A DNA stretch of 64,000 nucleotides from Doris montereyensis (Eukaryota; Mollusca; Gastropoda; Nudibranchia; Dorididae), in assembly GCA_037039925.1 (NCBI GenBank), contig JAXRKP010001327.1, forward strand, positions 32,501 through 96,500. Direction: 5' to 3'. The notes under the pieces are model-generated. The model did not search any database. It was not told the origin of the DNA and saw only the letters and a list, made by a program, of their open reading frames with translations. Made by a program: the position numbers and the translations under genes. This document shows positions 1 to 11,614 of the stretch, piece after piece. Numbering within the stretch: position 1 is the stretch's first letter; each line of letters opens with the position of its first letter.

Positions 1-65
1 AATTTCTTCAGCGAAAACAAACAGTAATGCATTAATGGTGATATAGATGTATCTGCAAAGGGTAG

Positions 66-246
66 ACACGATGCGTTGTAGCTGAACCGTACTGTTGTTA
101 GCTGGTAATCACAACAACACTGCTTCAAGCCCCACGGCTGGCACATGTGGGCTTTTTCACAACGTTGTACTCCTAAGGAAAGATAATTCACTCTACATTA
201 CTCACTTGGCTCAGGTGTGAATGAATATCCAGCTATAGGTCGAGAA
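66..246 (+). repeat. SINE family C copy (tRNA-derived, degenerate)
   Basis: A tRNA-like head (degenerate B box near CTTCAAGCCCCACG) is followed by a body with GTTGTACTCCTAAGGAAAG and GGCTCAGGTGTGAATGA. The same body recurs in reverse at 33958-34128 and in pieces at 56280-56345 and 57508-57580, which shows it is a dispersed family rather than unique sequence. Confidence 0.55.
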
Positions 247-1025
247 AGCTCTTGTCAGAATGTTAGTACGAAAAATCTAACAGACGTATGTAATGTATGC
301 TCCCTTATGGTGGATAGCGAAACACAAATAAACAAATAATAGTGATTGAATTTCATTTCATTCAAATGTTGTGGTCATAATTAGCACTCATGAAAAAGAG
401 ATTTCTGAAAAGGGGCGAATAATAAGAGCAAAAAGCACTAAGAAAGGAAAGGGAAACGTAAGGAGATGGGAAGTACACTATAAGAATAAGACATTAAGAA
501 TACCATAATAATATGGACAATCTATGATTACGATAGTTTGTCTACTATACCGTCTATTTTGATATCAAACATGACATCTGATACATACCAAATAAAATAT
601 CTATTAAAATTATCTGGCACCATAAGATTCATAGAAATAATGAAAAAGTGTAAACAGAAAAATAGAACATTGGATGTTGACAATCTAGAGTAAAGTATCT
701 AGCTGGTTATTACGATACGAATCTTCTTTCAGTTCGCTCTATAGGTACATTGAATTAAAGTTATTCTGTTTTGCCAAAGCAAATAGTGACCCATTGGGCA
801 GTGTCGAAAGTGATAATATATTATTTACTATGGACATCAAGCAATTTTTGTCCCTTGTATTAAATTTTGTCTCGCAGTTGTTCCTTTTACCTATTTTGAG
901 ACTTTTACATTGTATAACATGTCATGTCTAATGTTATAACTCGCTCATTTTCCCCAAAGATTATAAGTTAATATTCCATGTATAAATACAGTGCATTGTA
1001 CGGTGGATCACGTGTTAACAAATTA
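247..1025. other. AT-rich intergenic DNA, no gene seen
   Basis: No long ORF, splice-bracketed exon, RNA gene or repeat could be supported between the SINE and the first minisatellite. Confidence 0.5.
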
Positions 1026-1029
1026 ATTG

Positions 1030-3113
1030 TTTAAGCAACGTTGCACCGTGTATCAGACCTCAAGCAACGTTGTACTGTGTATCAGACTTCAAGCAACTTT
1101 GTACCGTGTATCAGACCTCAAGCAACTTTGTACCGTGTATCAGACCTCAAGCAACTTTGTACCGTGTATCAGACTCAAGCAACTTTGTTCCGTGTATCAG
1201 ACCTCAAGCAACTTTGTACCGTGTATCAGACCTCAAGCAACGTTGCACCGTGTATCAGACCTCAAGCAACGTTGTACCGTGTATCAGACCTCAAGCAACG
1301 TTGTACCGTGTATCAGACCTCAAGCAACGTTGTACCGTGTATCAGACCTCAAGCAACGTTGTACCGTGCATCAGACTCTCAAGCAACTTTGTACCGTGTA
1401 TCAGACCTCAAGCAACTTTGTACCGTGTATCAGACCTCAAGCAACGTTGTACCGTGTATCAGACCTCAAGCAACGTTGTACCGTGTATCAGACCTTAAGC
1501 AACGTTGTACCGTGTATCAGACCTTAAGCAACGTTGTACCGTGTATCAGACCTTAAGCAACTTTGTACCGTGTATCAGACCTTAAGCAACTTTGTACCGT
1601 GCATCAGACCGCCAACTTTGTACCGTGCATCAGACCTTAAGCAACGTTGTACCGTGTATCAGACCTTAAGCAACGTTGTACCGTGTATCAGACCTTAAGC
1701 AACTTTGTACCGTGTATCAGACCTCAAGCAACGTTGTACCGTGTATCAGACCTCAAGCAACGTTGTACCGTGTATCAGACCTTAAGTAACGTTGTACCGT
1801 GTATCAGACCTCAAACAACGTTGTACCGGTATCAGACCTTAAACAACGTTGTACCGGGTATCAGACCTTAAACAACTTTGTACCGGTATCAGACCTTAAA
1901 CAACTTTGTACCGGGTATCAGACCTCAAACAACGTTGTACCGGGTATCAGACCTTAAACAACGTTGTACCGGTATCAGACCTTAAACAACGCAACAGACT
2001 AAACAACGTTGTACCGGTATCAGACCTTAAGCAACGTTGTACCGGGTATCAGACCTTAAACAACGTTGTACCGGATATATCAGACCTCAAGCAACGTTGT
2101 ACCGGTATCAGACCTTAAACAACGTTGTACCGGGTATCAGACCTTAAACAACGTTGCACCGGTATCAGACCTTAAACAACTTTGTACCGGGTATCAGACC
2201 TTAAACAACGTTGTACCGTATCAGTATCAGACCTTAAACAACGTTTACCGGTATCAGACCTTAAACAACGTTGTACCGGTATCAGACCTTAAACAACGTT
2301 GTACCGGGTATCAGACCTTAAGCAACGTTGACCTTAAACAACGTTATACCGTATCAGACCTTAAACAACGTTGTACCGTGTATCAGACCTTAAGTAACGT
2401 TGTACCGTGTATCAGACCTTAAGTAACGTTGTACCGTGTATCAGACTTTAAGTAACGTTGTACCGTGTATCAGACCATAAACAACGTTGTACCGTGTATC
2501 AGACTTTAAACAACGTTGTACCGTGTATCAGACCATAAACAACGTTGTACCGTGTATCAGACCATAAACAACGTTGTACCGTGTATCAGACCATAAACAA
2601 CGTTGTACCGTGTATCAGACCATAAACAACGTTGTACCGTGTATCAGACCTTAAACAACGTTGTACCGTGTATCAGACCATAAACAACGTTGTACCGTGT
2701 ATCAGACTTTAAACAACGTTGTACCGTGTATCAGACTTTAAATAACGTTGTACCGTGTATCAGACTTTAAATAACGTTGTACCGTGTATCAGACTTTAAA
2801 TAACGTTGTACCGTGTATCAGACTTAAACAACGTTGTACCGTGTATCAGACTTTAAACAACGTTGTACCGTGTATCAGACCTTAAGTAACGTTGTACCGT
2901 GTATCAGACCTTAAGTAACGTTGTACCGTGTATCAGACTTTAAATAACGTTGTACCGTGTATCAGACTTTAAACAACGTTGTACCGTGTATCAGACTTTA
3001 AACAACGTTGTACCGTGTATCAGACCTTAAGTAACGTTGTACCGTGTATCAGACCTTAAACAACGTTGTACAGTGTATCAGACCTTAAGTAACGTTGTAC
3101 CATGTATCAGACC
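1030..3113. repeat. 29-bp minisatellite, left part (about 72 copies)
   Basis: Head-to-tail units of about 29 bp carry CAACGTTG, then TACCGTGTATCAGACC. Three zones can be read. Roughly 1030-1800 has CAAGCAAC units with CCGTGTATC. Roughly 1800-2330 has CCGG or CCGGGTATC units, many one base shorter, with TTAAACAAC. Roughly 2340-3113 returns to CCGTGTATC with TAAACAAC or TAAGTAAC. The overlapping ORFs across it are artefacts of the tandem structure. Confidence 0.97.
3106..3113. repeat. Left 8-bp target-site duplication of the P-type transposon
   Basis: ATCAGACC directly precedes the left terminal inverted repeat and recurs at 5339-5346 directly after the right one. Removing the element and one copy restores a normal minisatellite unit. 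Confidence 0.93.
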
Positions 3114-3539
3114 CGAGGCGAGCTTACTATTATTATACTATAGGCCAGTCACCCGAAATGAGCTCAACGAATGTTTTGGTCCTATGGTCTCGTCTCGATT
3201 TACACGTGGCTGACAAGTGACAAGACGTGAAGCGACAGACAGTGCATGGAAGTGATGTCAACAAGACGATACATCAACAAAATGTTCGATACCTTCTGCC
3301 TCTCTCGGTTACAGTTGTTTTTACGTGGAGGCGATGAATATCAATACTGCTTTCCGAGTATCGTTCTAGTAGTTAAATGTTTCTTCCGGACACCCAATTC
3401 GAAAGTCGAAAGTGATGATAGAAGAGACTAGAGTTGGCCTTTTCTAATTTTCTTGTTTTCTCTGCGTACTTCACGACCGATTTTCTATTTGCTGCAATCA
3501 TGTGCTGTGCTGTGATTTGAAGTTTGTTGTGTTATTTTT

Positions 3540-3860
3540 CTGGATTAGATCAAGATCTAGATCTACATTCTGCTCTAATTCAAAGCTTTAGTTCTTATTA
3601 TAGAATTCTAGGGTTTATCTAGAATCTAGACTTTGACAGTGAACAGTGTAATTTATTTTTACGAACGAGACCTTATCTAGATCTATATCTAATCTAGATC
3701 TAGATAGAGATAATCTAGATCTCTAGATCTAGATCTAGAATCTAGATTAGATCGATACAGTATGTAGGCCTAATATTTAGTTTTTTTTTATGTGATTCAC
3801 AAAATCAAATTAATTAAAAGTATCAGCAGATTTAGAGTGAAGTAGATCTAGATCTAGCAA
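3540..3860. repeat. TCTAGATC/AGATCT-rich cluster inside the P element
   Basis: Many overlapping palindromic AGATCT and TCTAGA hexamers occur in the untranslated 5' part of the transposon. Similar clusters occur outside it (26424-26460, 39690-39860), so this may be genome-typical simple sequence rather than a transposase-binding array. Confidence 0.6.
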
Positions 3861-3974
3861 TAGCTGCAAGCATCATTTAATTTCAAGTCAAATCATGAAA
3901 TCGTTCTTTTCTTTATTCCCAGTTATCTAGAGTTAATCCAGATTAGACTTTAATAGGCTGTTGCTCCTATTAAA

Positions 3975-4763
3975 ATGGGTAGGAAGTGTTGTGTAGTAGG
4001 TTGCACTACTGGTTACAGAACTAACCAATCCAAAGAGAAATTTGCCATTTACGGTTTTCCAAATGACAATGAAAAATGCTGTGAATGGTTAGCTTGCCTT
4101 CCCAATAAACTTGCCATTGAAAATATCACTGGTAACATGGGAGTATGTACAATTCACTGGCCAGTTGATGTCCCCATACTTCGGCCTCCTGGAAGTCGGT
4201 TTGAAGTACCTGCAATTCCACCAACAGTTTTTCTCAACATTCCGCCCTCGTGCACCCCCACTCCAGTGAGCAGCACGACTCCACGGGGTACAAAGAAATC
4301 AACTGTGGAATCCAGAACTGTTGACATTGATGAAATAACTGAATTTCTGAGACGTGATTCATTGTGTGCAGACAATTTTGACAAATTGTTTCAAGAGCGG
4401 CTTGCAAAAAAAGGCTTTGTTACTTCTTATACTAACACTTATGTGTTTTTCAGTGAAGGTCGGACTGGGCCAGTGCCTGACTTCTGTGTTTATTTTTCCA
4501 TTGATGAGGATTGTAAATATTTTACTTTGCGATACGAAGCCTATAAAAATGTTCTTCGTGTTTACCATAATTTCCTCAAAACAGTGCAGACGTGGAGTCA
4601 ATTTGATGACATTGTTAGGCTTGTTTCAACTGCTGATGATTGTGAAAACGACAAAGTTAACTTCATCAACCGCAACATTTCATTATTAAATGCCCCCAAA
4701 AACAATTGTGTTGACACTCACAGTTATCTTCTTCTTGCCTTTACGTGGTTGAACCAATCATGA
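3975..4763 (+). CDS. THAP-domain N-terminal part of P-type transposase
   Basis: The 262-codon ORF opens with a C2CH THAP zinc finger: C5 and C10, W38, then C58-x2-H61, followed by an AVPTIF-like box (VPAIPPTVF, residues 78-86). THAP domains bind DNA in P-element transposases and related host proteins. Residues after about 115 (a stretch beginning ITEFLRRDS) should correspond to the linker before the catalytic domain. The start is chosen because the family begins a few residues before the first cysteine. The ORF ends early by frameshift; homologous reading continues in other frames to about 5320. A domesticated THAP gene is less likely because the ORF lies inside intact TIRs and TSDs. Confidence 0.85.
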   Translation: MGRKCCVVGCTTGYRTNQSKEKFAIYGFPNDNEKCCEWLACLPNKLAIENITGNMGVCTIHWPVDVPILRPPGSRFEVPAIPPTVFLNIPPSCTPTPVSSTTPRGTKKSTVESRTVDIDEITEFLRRDSLCADNFDKLFQERLAKKGFVTSYTNTYVFFSEGRTGPVPDFCVYFSIDEDCKYFTLRYEAYKNVLRVYHNFLKTVQTWSQFDDIVRLVSTADDCENDKVNFINRNISLLNAPKNNCVDTHSYLLLAFTWLNQS

Positions 4764-5322
4764 AGTTTGTATCTTCAACTGAGGAATCATTACAGCTTCC
4801 ATCAATAAGTACCTTAAAGAAGATTACCTCCAATGCCAAGAACACTAGTGATGACAACATGTTTTTATCAGTTTTTTCCAGTATGGATGAAAGAAATAGA
4901 AACTATTTTAATCATTGATGAAATTTATGAAAGCTTCAGTGACATATAGAGGTGGTTCTGTTTTTGGTTACGCGGTTGATTATCCTGATAAAATTGCAAC
5001 AGCATTACTTTGTGTGATGGTAAAGTGCTTTTTAGTGGTCAAACTTTCTCGCAAAAATGTTGCCATGTCACGCTCTTACTTCTTTGTTTCAATTCAATCA
5101 AGTTTGTGATGTTATTTTTGTTGATGAGAAATGTGGCGCTACAGTTATTGGCATTGTAAATGATAATAACCGCGTAAATCAATCCTTTTTAAAATGTTCA
5201 AATCTCATCCTTTTCCCTGAGAGCAGTATCACCAACTGACTCCACGCTGCCTTTATTTCTGTTGTATGACACAGTTCATTTAGTTAATAAAAACATACAC
5301 AACAATTGGCATTCTGAAAAAT
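4764..5322 (+). pseudogene. Frameshifted start of the P-type RNase H-like transposase domain
   Basis: Reading through at least three frame changes gives LPSISTLKKIT, then LIIDEIY, then YRGGSVFGYA, then GIVNDNNRVNQSF, then VHLVNKNIHNNW. These resemble the P/THAP9 catalytic-domain order, the DEIY segment carrying the first catalytic aspartate. The GTP-binding insertion and later catalytic residues are absent because the element ends here. The copy cannot encode an active transposase. Confidence 0.75.
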
Positions 5323-5338
5323 TAGTAAGCTCGCCTCG

Positions 5339-5505
5339 ATCAGACCTTAAACAACGTTGTACAGTGTATCAGACCTTAAGTAACGTTGCACCGTGTATCA
5401 GACCTTAAGTAACGTTGCACCATGTATCAGACCTTAAGTAACGTTGCATCGCGTATTATAACTTAAGCAAAGTTGTATCGTGTATCAGACCTTAAGCAGC
5501 ATTGC
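5339..5505. repeat. 29-bp minisatellite, right part
   Basis: The array resumes directly after the transposon with about six units that degenerate rightwards (GTTGCATCGCGTATTATAAC and similar). The first eight bases are the right copy of the target duplication. Confidence 0.93.
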
Positions 5506-5508
5506 ATC

Positions 5509-5605
5509 GCAATGTGAACTATCTAAATAGTTGTGCCTAAGGGTTGACTTCACTCCACTGTGGCTCCTTCGTATTATTCACAACTATTTAGATAGTTCAC
5601 ATTGC
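5509..5605. repeat. Perfect 27-bp inverted repeat with 43-bp loop
   Basis: The arm at 5509-5535 (starting GCAATGTGAACTATC) is exactly complementary to 5579-5605. The loop contains GACTTCACTCCACTG, which also occurs in reverse at 28430-28447. It marks part of dispersed repeat family H. Confidence 0.9.
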
Positions 5606-5940
5606 CACATCTCTCTGTTGTTTACGTTATTTATCTTTTTTTGAATATTGTTAATATATCTAGATCTATGCAAGTCATCTTCTTTGTCATACTACTATCG
5701 GGACATATTCCTCACTGTTACTAATTTTCTTAACATCACTGTCTTTTTCTTTCTTTCTCCTTTATGTTTTTCTTCTGACATCACATTGTGTGATGCGTGG
5801 GAGGTATTAATTAGATCTAGATTCTAAATATTTCTTGTTTGTTGTCTGTGCCATTAAAGGGTTATACCCGAAATGTCAAATGTTTGTTCTGTCTTTATTA
5901 GTGGAGTTGTCACTTATTGTCATATTTCAAGGGCCTTTTA
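5530..5940 (+). repeat. Dispersed repeat family H, most complete copy
   Basis: Blocks in order: GACTTCACTCCACTGTGG, the palindrome arm, TTTTTCTTCTGACATCACA, a core with AAAGGGTTATACCCGAAAT, TTTGTTCTGTCTTTATT, then GGAGTTGTCACTTATTGTC. The same blocks appear at 22604-22680, 27925-28045 (reverse), 28418-28560 (reverse) and 38842-38970 (reverse). No ORF is present. Confidence 0.7.
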
Positions 5941-6065
5941 CTTAAAACATAGTGAATCAATCCGCATTGAAGTAAATGATCACTCTGTTGCACTAGTTCT
6001 GGTTTTCTAGCAAACACATTTATTTTCCAGTAAGGCAACTCTCATCTAGATTTCTCATTCTTTGC

Positions 6066-9000
6066 CAGGGGCAAACACACTCTGTGATAACTATCGACTC
6101 ACTGCAGTGTTATTTATTTTCATGTGCCCTTAACTGCAAGGGCAAACACACTTATTTCCATGTGCCGTTAACTGCAAGGGCAAACACATTTATTTCCATG
6201 TGCCGTTAACTGCAAGGGCAAACACATTTATTTCCATGTGCCGTTAACTGCAAGGGCAAACACATTTATTTCCATGTGCCGTTAACTGCAAGGGCAAACA
6301 CATTTGCCATTTCACATGTGCCGTTAACTGCAAGTGCAAACACATTTATTTCCACGTGCCGTTAACTGCAAGGGCAAACACATTTATTTCCATGTGCCGT
6401 TAACTGCAAGGGCAAACACATTTATTTCCATGTGCCGTTAACTGCAAGGGCAAACACGCTTATGTGCCGTTTCCATGTTAACTAAGGGCAAACACACTTA
6501 TTGTCATGTGCCGTTAACTGCAAGGGCAAACACACTTGCCGTTTCCATGTGCCGTTAACTGCAAGGGCAAACACACTTATTTCTATGTGCCGTTAACTGC
6601 AAGGGCAAACACACTTATTGTCATGTGCCGTTAACTGCAAGGGCAAACACACTTATTTCCATGTGCCGTTAACTGCAAGGGCAAACACACTTATTTCCAT
6701 GTGCCGTTAACTGCAAGGGCAAACACACTTATTGTCATGTGCCGTTAACTGCAAGGGGCAAACACACTTATTTCCATGTGCCGTTAACTGCAAGGGCAAA
6801 CACATTTATTTCCATGTGCCGTTAACTGCAAGGGCAAACACACTTATATCCATGTTGCCAGGGCAAACACACTTTTCCATGTGCCGTTAACTGCCAGGGC
6901 AAACACATTTATTTCCATGTGCCGTTAACTGCAAGGGCAAACACACTTATTTCCATGTGCCGTTAACTGCAAGGGCAAACACACTTATTTCCATGTGCCG
7001 TTAACTGCCAGGGCAAACACACTTATTTCCACGTGCCGTTAACTGCAAGGGCAAACACACTTATTTCCATGTGCCGTTAACTGCCAGGGCAAACACACTT
7101 ATTTCCATGTGCCGTTAACTGCAAGGGCAAACACATTTATTTCCATGTGCCGTTAACTGCAAGGGCAAACACATTTATTTCCATGTGCCGTTAACTGCAA
7201 GGGCAAACACACTTATTTCCATGTGCCGTTAACTGCAAGGGCAAACACACTTATTTCCATGTGCCGTTAACTGCAAGGGCAAACACACTTATTTCCATGT
7301 GCCGTTGCAAGGGCAAACACAACTGCGTTAAAGGGCAAACACATTTATTTCTATGTGCCGTTAACTGCAAAGGGCAAACACACTTATTTCCATGTGCCGT
7401 TAACTGCAAGGCCAAACACACTTATTTCCATGTGCCGTTAACTGCCAGGGCAAACACACTTATTTCCATGTGCCGTTAACTGCAAGGGCAAACACACTTA
7501 TTTATTTCATTTATTTTCATGTGCCGTTAACTGCAAGGGCAAACACACTTATTTCCATGTGCCGTTAACTGCAAGGGCAAACACTTATATCCATGTGCCG
7601 TTAAAAGGGCAAACACACTTATTTCCATGTGCCGTTAACTGCAAGGGCAAACACACTTATTTCCATGTGCCGTTAACTGCCAGGGCAAACACACTTATTT
7701 CCATGTGCCATTTAAGGGCAAACACATTTATTTTATGTGCCGTTCATAAAAAAGCCGCGTTAACTGCAAGGGCAAACACATTTATTTCCATGTGCCGTTA
7801 ACTGCAAGGGCAAACACACTATTTATTTCCATGTGCCGTTAACTGCACTGCAAGGGCAAACACACTTATTTCCACGTGCCGTTAACTGCAAGGGCAAACA
7901 CACTTATTTCCATGTGCCGTTAACTGCAAGGGCAAACACATTTATTTCCATGTGCCGTTAACTGCAAGTCCAAACACTTATTTCCATGCCGTTAACTGCC
8001 AGGGCAAACACACTTATTTCCATGTGCCGTTAACTTCCAAGGCAAACACACTTATTTTTGCCGTTAACTGCAAGGGCAAACACATTTATTTCCATGTGCC
8101 GTAACTGCAAGGGCAAACATACTTATTTCTATGTGCCGTTAACTGCAGGGCAAACACACTTATTTCCATGTGCCGTTAACTGCAAGGGCAAACACACTTA
8201 TTTCCATGTGCCGTTAACTGCCAGGGCAAACACATTTATTTCATGTGCCGTTAACTGCAAGGGCAAACACACTTATTTCCATGTGCCGTTAACTGCAAGG
8301 GCAAACACATTTACACTAACTGCAAGGGCAAACACATTTATTTCCATGTGCCGTTAACTGCAAGGGCAAACACACACATTTGCCAGGGCAAACATTATTT
8401 CCACTTATTTCCATGTGCCGTTAACTGCCAGGGCAAACACACTTATTTCCATGTGCCGTTAACTGCAAGGGCAAACACATTTATTTCCATGTGCCGTTAA
8501 CTGCAAGGGCAAACACTAATTCCATGTGCCGTTAACTGCAAGGGCAAACACATTTATTTCCATGTGCCGTTAACTGCCAGGGCAAACACATTTATTTCCA
8601 TGTGCCGTTAACTGCAAGGGCAAACACATTTATTTCTATGTGCCGTTAACTGCAAGGGCAAACACACTTATTTCCATGTGCCGTTAACTGCAAGGGCAAA
8701 CACACTTATTTTATTTCCATGTGCCGTAACTGCAAGGGCAAACACACTTACATGTGCCGTTAACTGCAAGGGCAAACACACTTATTTCCATGTGCCGTTA
8801 ACTGCAAGGGCAAACACACTTATTTCCATGTGCCGTTAACTGCAAGGGCAAACACACAAGCCATTAACTGGCAAACACACTTATTTCATGTGCCGTTAAC
8901 TGCAAGGGCAAACACACTTATTTCCATGTGCCGTTAACTGCCAGGGCAAACACACTTATTTCCATTGCCGTTAACTGCAAGGGCAAACACATTTATTTTC

Positions 9001-11275
9001 ATGTGCCGTTAACTGCAAGGGCAAACACACTTATTTCCATGTGCCGTTAACTGCAAGGGCAAACAAACTACGTTAACTTATTTTCCATGTGCCGTTAACT
9101 GCCAGGGCAAACACACTTATTTCCATGTGCCGTTAACTGCAAGGGCAAACACATTTACTGCAAGGGGCAAACACATTTATTTCCATGTGGCAAACACACT
9201 TATTTCCATGTGCCGTTAACTGCCAGGGCAAACACACTTATTTCCATGTGCCTTGTTAACTGCCAGGGCAAACAAGGGCAAACACATTTATTTCCATGTG
9301 CCGTTAACTGTCAGGGCAAACACACTTATTTCCATGTGCCGTTAACTGCCAGGGCAAACACACTTATTTCCATGTGCCGTTAACTGCCAGGGCAAACACA
9401 CTTATTTTCCATGTGCCGTTAACTGCCAGGGCAAACACACTTATTTCCATGTGCCGTTAACTGCAAGGGCAAACACATTTATTTCCATGTGCCGTTAACT
9501 GCAAGGGCAAACACATTTATTGTCATGTGCCGTTAACTGCAAGGGCAAACACACTTATTTCCATGTGCCGTTAACTGCCAGGGCAAACACATTTATTTCC
9601 ATGTGCCGTTAACTGCAAGGGCAAACACACTTATTTCCATGTGCCGTTAACTGCAAGGGCAAACACACTTATTTCCATGTGCCGTTAACTGCCAGGGCAA
9701 ACACACTTATTTCCATGTGCCGTTAACTGCCAGGGCAAACACATTTATTTCCTTATTTCCATGTGCCGTTAACTGCCAGGGCAAACACACTTATTTCCAT
9801 GTGCCGTTAACTGCAAGGGCAAACACACTTATTTCCATGTGCCGTTAACTGCAAGGCAAACACACTTATTTCCATGTGCCGTTAACTGCAAGGGCAAACA
9901 CATTTATTTTCATTCGTTAACTGCAAGGGCAAACACACTTATTTCCATGTGCCGTTAACTGCAAGGGCAAACACACTTATTTCCATGTGCCGTTAACTGC
10001 AAGGGCAAACACACTTATTTCCATGTGCCAATTAACTTCCAGGGCCAAACACACTTATTTCCCATGTGCCGTTAACTGCCAGGGCAAACACACTTATTTC
10101 CATGTGCCGTTAACTGCCAGGGCAAACACACTTATTTCCATGTGCCGTTAACTGCAAGGGCAAACACACTTATTTCCATGTGCCGTTAACTGCCAGGGCA
10201 AACACATGCCTTATTTCCATGTGCCGTTAACTGCCAGGGCAAACACACTTATTTCCATGTGCCGTTAACTGCCAGGGCAAAACACTTATTTCATGTGCCG
10301 TTAACTGCCAGGGCAAACACACTTATTTCCATGTGCGTTAAAAGGGGCAAACACACTTATTTCCATGTGCCGTTAACTGCCAGGGCAAACACACTTATTT
10401 CCATGTGCCGTTAACTGCAAGGGCAAACACTTATTTCCATGTGCCGTTAACTAGGCCAAACACACTTATTTCATGTGCCGTTAACTGCAGGGCAAACAAA
10501 CAATTCTAAAAACAGGAACCTTAATTCATTGTGCATGTGCCGTTAACTGCAAACACAAGGGCAAACACACTTATTTCCATGTGCCGCAAGGGCAAAAAAC
10601 AGAACTGCCAGGGCAAACACACTTATTTCCATGTGCCGTTAACTGCCAAGGGCAAACACACTTATTTCCATGTGCCGTTAACTGCCAGGGCAAACACACT
10701 TATTTCCATGTGCCGTTAACTGCCAGGGCAAACACATTTATTTCCATGTGCCGTTAACTGCAAGGGCAAACACACTTATTTCCATGTGCCGTTAACTGCC
10801 AGGGCAACACTTATTTCCACACATGTGCCGTTAACTGAGATTTCTGCCGTTAACTGCAAGGGCAAACACACTTATTTTTGCCGTTAATGCAAGGGACATT
10901 GCCGAACTGCCAGGGGCAAACACATTTCCATGTGGGCCAGGGCAATCACACTTATTTCCATAAAAGCCGTGCCAGGGCCGTTAACTGCAAGGGCAAACAC
11001 ATTTAACGCTGCAAGGGCAAACACACTTATTTCCATTTGCAAGGGCAAACACATTGATTTCCATGTGCCGTTAACTGCAAGGGCAAACAGAACCATGCCG
11101 TTAACTGCAAGGGCAAAACACACTTATTTTCCATGTGCCGTTAACTGCCAGGGCAAACACACTTATTTCCATGTGCCGTTAACTGCCAGGGCAAACACAC
11201 TTATTTCCATGTGCCGTTAACTGCCAGGGCAAACACACTTATTTCCATGTGCCGTTAACTGCCAGGGAAAAACAC
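6066..11275. repeat. 38-bp minisatellite, about 5.2 kb and 135 copies
   Basis: The units read GGGCAAACACACTTATTTCC then ATGTGCCGTTAACTGCAA. The main variants are CAAGGG or CCAGGG at the junction and CACATTT or CACACTT after AAA. CCAGGG units are rare at the left and common from about 9200 rightwards. Truncated and rearranged units cluster at 7300-7330, 7730-7760, 8290-8400, 9060-9290 and 10490-11110. ORFs such as repeated ANTLISMCR are artefacts of the tandem array. Confidence 0.98.
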
Positions 11276-11614
11276 TTACAGCCTTGTGAGATTCTATACT
11301 CCGGACCTTTTTGATTGACATTGGAATGTAAAAGCAGAACGCTGTCATTTTGATTGACATTCGAATGTAAAAACAGAACCTGTCATTTGAATGCTATCGG
11401 ATCGTGTAAGTGGTACGTATTTACGTAACATGACCTTTTTCAAACATTATGTCTTAGTCTTAGCATAAAACACTATTTGAATGCCAAAGCCCACGTGGCA
11501 ACGCCCTTGCTTTTCATAACATCGAATCCGTTCCATTTCCATTCTCTCTTTACCATCGCCATCTGTGAAGTCAACAACACATTACCGTTGTTGGAAATGG
11601 CATATTATCTAGGT

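Larger units (their letters stand above)
3114..5338 (+). mobile_element. P-superfamily (THAP) DNA transposon, about 2225 bp, defective
   Basis: The element has perfect 16-bp terminal inverted repeats (CGAGGCGAGCTTACTA at 3114-3129, its complement at 5323-5338) and an 8-bp target duplication. Inside are a THAP zinc-finger ORF and, in broken frames, the start of a P-type RNase H-like transposase domain. THAP domain plus 8-bp duplication is the P-element combination. The coding matter stops just before the right repeat, soon after a motif like the conserved VHxxKNxxNNW region, so the C-terminal half of the transposase is missing. This looks like an internally or 3'-deleted, non-autonomous derivative. 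Region 3130-3970 has no convincing coding sequence and holds a dense TCTAGATC cluster. Confidence 0.92.

Noticed and set aside
1027..2422. Overlapping ORFs of 70-171 codons in the 29-bp array
   Set aside because: They arise because the repeat lacks stops in several frames; three frames are open at once and the peptide is only the repeat.
1030..11275. CRISPR-like arrays
   Set aside because: Repeats are contiguous without unique spacers and the genome is eukaryotic; these are minisatellites.
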